A DNA stretch of 21,682 nt from Promethearchaeota archaeon (GTDB lineage Archaea; Asgardarchaeota; Lokiarchaeia; Sigynarchaeales; SOKP01), in assembly GCA_014730295.1 (NCBI GenBank), contig WJIN01000353.1:1-21682 (forward strand), written 5' to 3'. Under the pieces are notes generated by a model. The model did not search any database. It was not told where the DNA came from and was given only the letters and a program-made list of their open reading frames with translations. Positions within the stretch are counted from its first letter, which is position 1; every line of letters begins with the position of its first letter. The translations under genes and the position numbers were made by a program. Below are positions 17,054-21,682 of this stretch, in pieces.

Positions 17054-18304
17054 ATTAAAGCTCAACAAAAAATTATTATTGATCTTTTATCTAAAGGAAA
17101 TAAATCTCAAAAAATCTTAAGCAAAATTCTGAGTATTTTTTTTGCTTTAAAAGACGCAGATTACATTTTAATAGAAGATATGAGGAAAGATTTTTTTAAA
17201 AAGTTAGAAAATATCTTCAATGAAAGACAAGTCTCAATGACGACCTATTATATAATAATGTCTATTTTATATTTAAGTTCAAGAATTTATGAATTGGAAA
17301 TATTTTATCAAAAGGGTTTAAAGGTTGTCCAAAGTCATATAAACAAAGAATTTAACAAAAACCCACCAAAAATTCAAAAAAATCTTATCGCACCCGTAAA
17401 AATTTTTTTCCCTGATTTTCATTTTTCTTTATCTTTTGATTTAGAAAAGATAGATATTAATCCTTCAAATCTAGAACTAAGTTCAGAACTAAAAGATTTG
17501 TTAAGAGCTAAAGATTATTTGAACCACCAAGAAATTGAAATCTTTCGAAGAATTCAATGGGAAGAAATCGATTTTCAGGAAAATGATGAAATTGATGTCT
17601 TAGAATATAAAGTTAAAGAATTATTGATTAAAGAATTAATATATTTTATTGCTATAACTTTTAATGAAATAATAATTGTTGAAAATTTAATTGATACTAA
17701 ATATCCTGAATCTACTAAATTTATTAAAAGATGTCTTCAAGAAATTGAAATATTAGATAATTATGATATTAATAATCTTACCAATTTCTGTAATATAATA
17801 AATAAAATCGTTAATTTGATGCATTTAAATGATAATCAGGGATTTTATTTACAAGATAATGCTGAAAAATATTGGGAAGAACACAAACATGATTATAAAA
17901 TCAACATGGAAATAGATTGGTTTCAACCCGAATTATTTAAAATATTCATAGACACATTTGGATCAGAGAATGTCTCAAAAGAATCAGAACTAACAAGAGG
18001 AAATGTTGATTTCCTCGTATTTAATTTACCTATTGATGCAAAATGTTATACAGATAAAAAAGATAAAAACAAGGAAGAAAATCCAGGGCTAGAATTGCTT
18101 GAAAGTGAAATAAATCAAGTTTACCAATATTCATCCCATACGAATTTAGGTATGATGATAGCCTTTGATTTCCGTGATAAGGAAAGCATAAAGGATATTA
18201 AGATTCAATCCGTTACCGAAAGAATAGAATTTAAGACTAAAGGAGATAAATTAATTGGAAAATTTGTCTTTATTCGACGAAAAACTCCTTCTGAAATAAA
18301 ATGA
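17054..18304 (+). CDS. PD-(D/E)xK nuclease partnered with the Argonaute
   Basis: The first ATG is 17180, but the frame is open and protein-like back to the Argonaute stop (IKAQQKIIIDLLSKGNKSQ, FFALKDADYILIEDM). GGTGAT at 17045-17050 fits a start at ATT 17054, giving 416 residues. No ATG, GTG or TTG lies in frame between the Argonaute stop and 17180. Residues 1-250 are helical with no known domain. The C-terminal part has the nuclease core NVD319FLVFNLPID328AK330, then a QVYQY motif on the following helix and GMMIAFDFRD. The layout D-x8-(D)xK plus QxxxY is that of a restriction-endonuclease-like fold. Nine bases separate it from the Argonaute. Inactive long Argonautes with a PD-(D/E)xK partner are known from bacteria (bPAN-type); this looks like an equivalent pair. 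It is the last intact gene of the island. Confidence 0.75.
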   Translation: MKAQQKIIIDLLSKGNKSQKILSKILSIFFALKDADYILIEDMRKDFFKKLENIFNERQVSMTTYYIIMSILYLSSRIYELEIFYQKGLKVVQSHINKEFNKNPPKIQKNLIAPVKIFFPDFHFSLSFDLEKIDINPSNLELSSELKDLLRAKDYLNHQEIEIFRRIQWEEIDFQENDEIDVLEYKVKELLIKELIYFIAITFNEIIIVENLIDTKYPESTKFIKRCLQEIEILDNYDINNLTNFCNIINKIVNLMHLNDNQGFYLQDNAEKYWEEHKHDYKINMEIDWFQPELFKIFIDTFGSENVSKESELTRGNVDFLVFNLPIDAKCYTDKKDKNKEENPGLELLESEINQVYQYSSHTNLGMMIAFDFRDKESIKDIKIQSVTERIEFKTKGDKLIGKFVFIRRKTPSEIK

Positions 18305-18344
18305 TGTTAAATGCAATGTTTTTCTCCTTTTAATTACACCTTAA

Positions 18345-18488
18345 TTAAAAATTATTGAGATACTGACTATTCCTCTTAGAGAGATCATTAATAACAGGGT
18401 GATTATACCTTTAAAAGATCTCGAATTCGAATTACAATGAATAAATGATTCTCTTCAAAAATTCTTTTTGAATGAAATTATTTGTTAA
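18345..18488 (+). pseudogene. Short coding remnant with an internal TGA
   Basis: The frame between stops reads EILTIPLREIINNRVIIPLK, DLEFELQ, TGA (18438-18440), INDSLQKFFLNEIIC, stop. The hydrophobic pattern continues across the TGA, where Trp (TGG) would fit, as if one base change had broken a gene. No start and no family are visible. The frame differs from that of the upstream nuclease, so it is not its continuation. Confidence 0.35.
18454..18472. other. Perfect 8-bp hairpin
   Basis: TTCAAAAA, loop TTC, TTTTTGAA. It lies about 150 bases after the nuclease stop. It may act as a transcription end signal or simply be part of the decayed coding remnant, where the same bases read as codons. Confidence 0.35.
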
Positions 18489-18656
18489 AATTTTTTAGAG
18501 AAATATTTTCTAAGTTTAATTTAATATAGTTAAATCAAATCTAGATTTCTCTATCTAATTCTTAATAGTTATTAGGATAATTATTCATCATTTCGTAAGT
18601 CTTAAAATTATTTTAGATAACACTATTGGAATCTAGAATAATAAAAAATACTTTCC

Positions 18657-18983
18657 TTATCTTTTTAATTTTATTTTATCTATAACATCATCAATATAAT
18701 AACAATTAGATTCTCCTACTTCTCTTTTTATCACATTAGCTAGACTTTTCTCTGATGCCCAAACCTCAACCCTTTTCTCTTTAAATAATAGCTCTTTTAT
18801 AACAGGCAAGAAATCACCGTCTCCACTAACTATAATAGCTTTATCATAATTCCGCTCATATATGGATTTCATTATTTCAATAGCCATTAACACATCAATT
18901 CTCTTTTCTTTCATTCTTCCATTTGGAATTGTTTTTATAAATTTAGTCTTTAATGTAAATCCGAATTTTTCTAATTTTTTCAA
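18657..18983 (-). pseudogene. NYN/LabA-type nuclease lacking its N-terminus
   Basis: The frame from TTG 18983 encodes 108 residues with the second half of an NYN (LabA/PIN-like) nuclease: WLKKLEKFGFTLKTKFIK, RID30VLMAIE, AIIVSGD55GD57FLPVI and VEVWASEKSL. The family needs a first Asp in an N-terminal strand (FIDxxN); here the similarity begins only at PGKKVWL (19001) and a TAG stands at 19010-19008. The missing part is about 50 residues. Next to the break, ATCTAACTC occurs three times on the plus strand (19006, 19022, 19034), which suggests a slippage or deletion junction. No SD site precedes the TTG. The metal-binding acids that remain are intact, but without the first Asp the fold is probably inactive. 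NYN proteins cut RNA in silencing and defence settings. Confidence 0.7.
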
Positions 18984-19005
18984 CCAAACTTTTTTTCCGG
19001 GAGAA

Positions 19006-19042
19006 ATCTAACTCTCTATCTATCTAACTCTAAATCTAACTC
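19006..19042. repeat. Short direct repeats ATCTAACTC x3
   Basis: Copies start at 19006, 19022 and 19034 with irregular spacing. They lie exactly where the NYN gene loses its 5' part and where the small frame at 19177-19016 ends. Confidence 0.5.
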
Positions 19043-19177
19043 ATCTTCTATTAAAAGACGTAAAAAATGTCTTTCGTCAATCTTTAGAAGCTTTGGATCT
19101 TCCTCAGTCTTCAGGATTTGTCTTTCCTTAAAAAAGGTTAGCAAATCATTTTTGTTTTCTATTTCATTAAATTTCAT
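19016..19177 (-). CDS. Small ORF, 53 residues, unknown
   Basis: ATG 19177 to TAG 19016 encodes a charged peptide (MKFNEIENKNDLLTFFKERQ, then LLKIDERHFLRLLIEDE and LDLELDR). It ends inside the ATCTAACTC repeats just before the broken NYN gene. It may be the N-terminal piece of another gene fused at the same junction. No SD site is visible and no family is recognised. Confidence 0.3.
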   Translation of the reverse strand: MKFNEIENKNDLLTFFKERQILKTEEDPKLLKIDERHFLRLLIEDELDLELDR

Positions 19178-19398
19178 AAATTATCAAGTTAACCTAATTT
19201 TTTTGTCGTTAAATCATCCTAAAAATCTTCAAATTATAAAAAAATTCATAATCTCAATAGAACCATATAAAGATTTTATATCTGATTAGTTATTATATAT
19301 TTGTACATTTATTTAAGGCTTAAGTTTTATCAATGTGAAAATGCCATCATATAAGCTATGAGAATTTCGATTAACTATTTTGAATTTTAAGTAATATC

Positions 19399-19683
19399 AT
19401 GATAATAAAGATTCATTATCCTCAAATCAAGAAATATCTATTTGTTATAACTCATAATTTTATGACATTAGTAAAACCTACCGGTATTCTTAAGAAATTA
19501 TTAAAAAGACTTGGTATTTTATCAACGGTAAAAAGCGAATCGGAAGAGATCTATATCTTAAAAGCTGTAGAAAAGAGAGGAGACCAAGTAGAAAGTTATC
19601 AAGAAGTCAATAATAATAAAAATTTAGCTCACGAATCTTATTTCCAAGGTATAACACTTCTATCTCATAAAATCTCTAAATAA
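19399..19683 (+). CDS. Hypothetical protein, 94 residues, doubtful
   Basis: ATG 19399 opens a 94-residue frame with a basic middle (GILKKLLKRLGIL) and an acidic-polar tail (SESEEIYILKAVEKRGDQVE). No SD site, domain or signal peptide is seen. The part after residue 20 has better protein character than the AT-rich start, so the true beginning could be internal or lost. It lies in a region full of gene remnants and may itself be one. Confidence 0.35.
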   Translation: MIIKIHYPQIKKYLFVITHNFMTLVKPTGILKKLLKRLGILSTVKSESEEIYILKAVEKRGDQVESYQEVNNNKNLAHESYFQGITLLSHKISK

Positions 19684-20000
19684 ATCTGAATTAGAATCTT
19701 ACTCCTATCGATTCATTATCCGCGATACGGATAAATAAAGACCTATTTTTATTAGTTTAAAGTTTCCGAAAGATAAAAAAGGATGTAAGGATTTTAAGGA
19801 TTTTGATATGAAAGATTATAAAATAACCATACTTGATCTCAATTCTAAAGGACCACCGGCTATTTAAATTTGAGGATTTTTTATAAATTGATGTATTCTT
19901 CATTTATATTTTAGAGCCTCTTGAGTGTTTTACTATTTAAGAGAGGGAAGTTCAATTCTATTTATAGTTCGAAAATATATAAATTAGATATCAAATTTGG
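19684..20000. other. Gene-free stretch with a hairpin and a short coding scrap
   Basis: A hairpin, TTATCCG-CGATA-CGGATAA, lies at 19716-19734. A 19-codon frame from ATG 19808 (MKDYKITILDLNSKGPPAI, stop at 19865-19867) looks like the cut-off start of a gene, and its frame is open for about 22 codons upstream. Nothing else is seen. Confidence 0.4.
19716..19734. other. Hairpin, 7-bp stem, GC-rich for this DNA
   Basis: TTATCCG pairs with CGGATAA around a CGATA loop, 33 bases after the 19399-19683 frame. It could be a terminator or an operator; there is no T-run directly after it. Confidence 0.35.
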
Positions 20001-20137
20001 AAAAAGGGTGGTCCTTATCCTTGTGTAGGACGCTTGAGAAAGATGGTAGCGTCCAGAAAAATTTAGGGTGAGTAAGTAAATGCGAGATTTCTCACATTTA
20101 ACCAAAAGACAAAAATCCAGAGTGGATAAGGACCATT
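20001..20137 (-). ncRNA. Candidate structured RNA, copy B
   Basis: On the minus strand a closing stem pairs TGGTCCTTATCC (20135-20124) with GGATAAGGACCA (20020-20009): 12 perfect pairs, extendable by two G-U. Next comes the core at 20120-20099, identical over 22 bases to 2066-2087 of copy A. A hairpin of about 11 pairs with one mismatch follows (TAAATGTGAGA, AA, TCTCGCATTTA; about 20101-20078), and then a second hairpin, GGACGC with GCGTCC (plus-strand 20048-20053 and 20028-20033). The strand ends in CCCTTTTTCC (20008-19999), a possible stop signal. Compared with copy A the closing stem differs in sequence but is still paired, while its inner end ATCC/GGAT and the core are kept. That is the pattern of an RNA under structural selection. 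No known family is recognised. Confidence 0.5.
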
Positions 20138-20466
20138 GGTGTGTGCACATCATTTTTTCTGTCTTCTTGGTAATTATACTATTCACGTTCCAATATAAAC
20201 ACTCTCAACAATCTTAATTATTGGAATTGCCATACTAAATTCTATTTCTCTCGCTCACGCTTGCTGTAGTAGACGGCCAAGCATCACAGAAGTGTAAAGA
20301 TTATGTTCATTTCGTTTCCTTGAGAATCTGAAAATAGTATTTTTGTAATTATTTGTTTTGACATAATGCTATCTATTGATATTCTATTTAAAGAAAAAGT
20401 AGATATGAAAATATGCAATTCTGAAATTACATTATAAAAAATCAGCACTATATTTAGGATTATTAA
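20138..20466. other. Gene-free stretch upstream of the RecA-like gene
   Basis: It holds the likely promoter side of RNA copy B (ATAATTA-type box on the minus strand near 20169-20179) and a GC-richer patch at about 20250-20290 in which GCTTG and CAAGC can pair. I see no gene or tRNA in it. Confidence 0.4.
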
Positions 20467-21237
20467 TTGGTGTTAGATACAATAGATATGGATTTAGGAT
20501 CGGGTTTTGAAAAGTTTAGGGAATTAAGAGAAGAAAAAATAATTCCTTCAAGTGATATTGTTTTGGATAACCTTTTGCTTGGAGGTTTTAGAAAGGATTT
20601 TGTTCATTTAATTTACGGACCCACAAAGATCACCTCTAAAATACTCCTCTCTACCTGTGTAAATGCGCAAATTATTCTTTCTAAAAATAAACCTAGCAAC
20701 GTTCACGATATTAAGGTAATTTACATTGATGCCGATAATCGATTTAATCCATATAAGATCAGCAAATTAGCCGTAAAACATAGGTTATCTCCGAAGCGTG
20801 CATTAGAAAACATTCTTATTTCACGAGCGTTTACCTGGGAGCAAGTCGTAGAGTTATTGCAAAACAAGATTCGAGAACTGCAAACAATCGATGTTCTGCT
20901 GGTCTCAGGGATCACATCAATGTTTGAATATGAGCAGGTTTTTTACAAAGGATTATGGAACGCACTGGAAGGAGTTAACTGCGTGATCTCAGAGTTCAAC
21001 CCATATATCGTGTTGACCGCATCAAGAGAAATCTACTCCAGATACAAACCGAAAGGAGGAAAAGCCTTACAACATTTCCCGAGTATCCATGTACATATTT
21101 CTGAGGAAGAGAGGAAAATATATTATTCTCTTATCCAACACCCTTTCCAGGCAGAGCAGACACTCTCACGGATGAAAGCTCCAAAGAGAAAGAAGCAAAC
21201 GGATCCAAGGAATCAAAAACTAGATGCTTGGCTTTAA
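20467..21237 (+). CDS. RadB/KaiC-like RecA-fold protein with degenerate ATPase motifs
   Basis: The product has 256 residues from TTG 20467 (GTG 20470 is the alternative; only a weak AGGAT site is upstream). The order of elements is that of archaeal RadB/KaiC-type RecA folds: LDNLLLGGFRKDFVHLIYG, a P-loop position, IKVIYIDADNRFNPYKI, ISRAFTWEQVVELL, DVLLVSGITSMF and a closing VHISEEERKIYYSLIQHP. The Walker A position reads G51PTKITSK58 instead of GxxxxGK[ST], and the Walker B strand reads VLLVS147G where an Asp is expected, so ATP hydrolysis is doubtful. It ends in a basic tail (MKAPKRKKQTDPRNQK). The base composition is visibly less AT-rich than the defence genes, which suggests a resident chromosomal gene. 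A role as a recombination mediator or regulator is an inference. Confidence 0.7.
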   Translation: MVLDTIDMDLGSGFEKFRELREEKIIPSSDIVLDNLLLGGFRKDFVHLIYGPTKITSKILLSTCVNAQIILSKNKPSNVHDIKVIYIDADNRFNPYKISKLAVKHRLSPKRALENILISRAFTWEQVVELLQNKIRELQTIDVLLVSGITSMFEYEQVFYKGLWNALEGVNCVISEFNPYIVLTASREIYSRYKPKGGKALQHFPSIHVHISEEERKIYYSLIQHPFQAEQTLSRMKAPKRKKQTDPRNQKLDAWL

Positions 21238-21271
21238 ATAAACTCCTTATGTTTAGAACCCTTGATTCATT

Positions 21272-21511
21272 TTAATTATTTTCCATTTGCTTTGTAGCAA
21301 TTGTATACAGCCGAATTCTTCCTATCTTACGGGAAACTTTCAATGTTCCTTCCGCGACCAAGACTTTTAAGTAGGTACTCACGGTATTGCGGTGAATCTC
21401 AATCGCGTCGGCAATATCTTGAATATTAAAATCTTTAGGATAATTTTCCGATAAAAACGTAATAATTTTTTCCGTAATTTCGGGATTAAGCATTGCCATA
21501 GTGAAATCCAA
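21272..21511 (-). CDS. Small winged-helix transcription regulator
   Basis: The product has 79 residues from TTG 21511; ATG 21499 or 21493 are equally possible starts, and no SD site is seen. The whole protein is one winged helix-turn-helix: ITEKIITFLSENYPKDFNIQ, then DIADAIEIHRNTVSTYLKVL as the helix-turn-helix with the recognition helix, and a wing GTLKVSRKIGRIRLYTIA. This resembles ArsR/MarR-like minimal archaeal regulators. There is no effector domain and no cysteine sensor. It is convergent with the RecA-fold gene, 34 bases apart, and its own promoter must lie in the AT-rich 21512-21600 region. Its targets are unknown. Confidence 0.75.
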   Translation of the reverse strand: MDFTMAMLNPEITEKIITFLSENYPKDFNIQDIADAIEIHRNTVSTYLKVLVAEGTLKVSRKIGRIRLYTIATKQMENN

Positions 21512-21682
21512 CCGTAATTTATTTTTACTCTTGTTTAAGATTGTTTTTAATACCTAATAAATTATCCTTGCTCATTATGCGTGCACAATATTTTTAAACA
21601 ATATCTTCATAATATAAACTTGAACAAGTCAATCAAAATCTTTACCAATAATTTTGACAAAATAATACCTATGTGGGTAGAA

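Larger units (their letters stand above)
18305..18656. other. Gene-free stretch with a remnant and a hairpin
   Basis: The only structure seen is the remnant at 18345-18488 and the hairpin inside it at 18454-18472. From 18489 to 18656 the sequence is AT-rich and I see no signal in it. Confidence 0.5.

Noticed and set aside
19192..19216. Possible third copy of the RNA core (TTTTTGTC then GTTAAAT)
   Set aside because: Only two short pieces match, with four bases missing between them, and no closing stem was found.
19962..20186. Minus-strand 74-codon frame over RNA copy B
   Set aside because: Its sequence is explained by the paired stems and the repeated core; the product has no domain and the frame is not kept in copy A.
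1..21682. CRISPR arrays, tRNA and rRNA genes, insertion-sequence transposases or integrases
   Set aside because: I looked for regularly spaced repeats, cloverleaf-like pairing and transposase/integrase motifs and found none.

Overview
The window is a strongly AT-rich stretch of DNA, most likely archaeal and perhaps from an Asgard/Lokiarchaeia-like lineage. This assignment is an inference. It rests on zinc-ribbon genes, leucine-rich-repeat debris, a RadB/KaiC-like RecA-fold protein, TATA-like boxes paired with Shine-Dalgarno (SD) sites, and many TTG starts. I saw no rRNA, tRNA or CRISPR array. Both flanks (about 870-1940 and 20460-21510) look less AT-rich and more like ordinary chromosome, while the middle looks like an acquired defence island.

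Layout. (1) 1-719: a mosaic of gene fragments, namely the end of a nucleotidyltransferase, a short relic of an EVE/PUA-like domain, and six leucine-rich repeats. (2) 870-1936: two zinc-ribbon genes facing each other. (3) About 2040-2180: a candidate structured RNA. (4) 2312-12502: a five-gene co-oriented operon, drmA, drmB, drmC, a drmE-like gene and a radical-SAM gene, with overlapping or nearly abutting ends. This is a DISARM-type anti-phage system, but no DNA methyltransferase is visible. (5) 13040-13726: a GIY-YIG-like protein. (6) 13890-14849: a decayed NucS-type nuclease with an EVE-like N-domain and two in-frame stops. (7) 14882-18304: a long prokaryotic Argonaute that appears to lack catalytic residues, followed at once by a PD-(D/E)xK nuclease whose true start lies upstream of the first ATG. 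(8) 18305-20000: gene remnants, including an NYN nuclease that has lost its first catalytic aspartate. (9) About 20001-20137: a second copy of the candidate RNA, on the minus strand. (10) 20467-21511: a RecA-fold protein with degenerate ATPase motifs and a small winged-helix regulator.

Working together: the DISARM genes are probably translated as a coupled unit that blocks incoming DNA. The Argonaute/nuclease pair probably works as guide-directed recognition plus a separate DNA-cutting effector. The most unusual observations are: a DISARM operon that carries a B12-type radical-SAM enzyme in place of a methylase; the inactive Argonaute with its nuclease partner; two copies of an apparently undescribed RNA that share a perfect 22-base core, have covarying closing stems and flank the island in inverted orientation; and several genes that seem to start at ATT codons behind well-placed SD sites.
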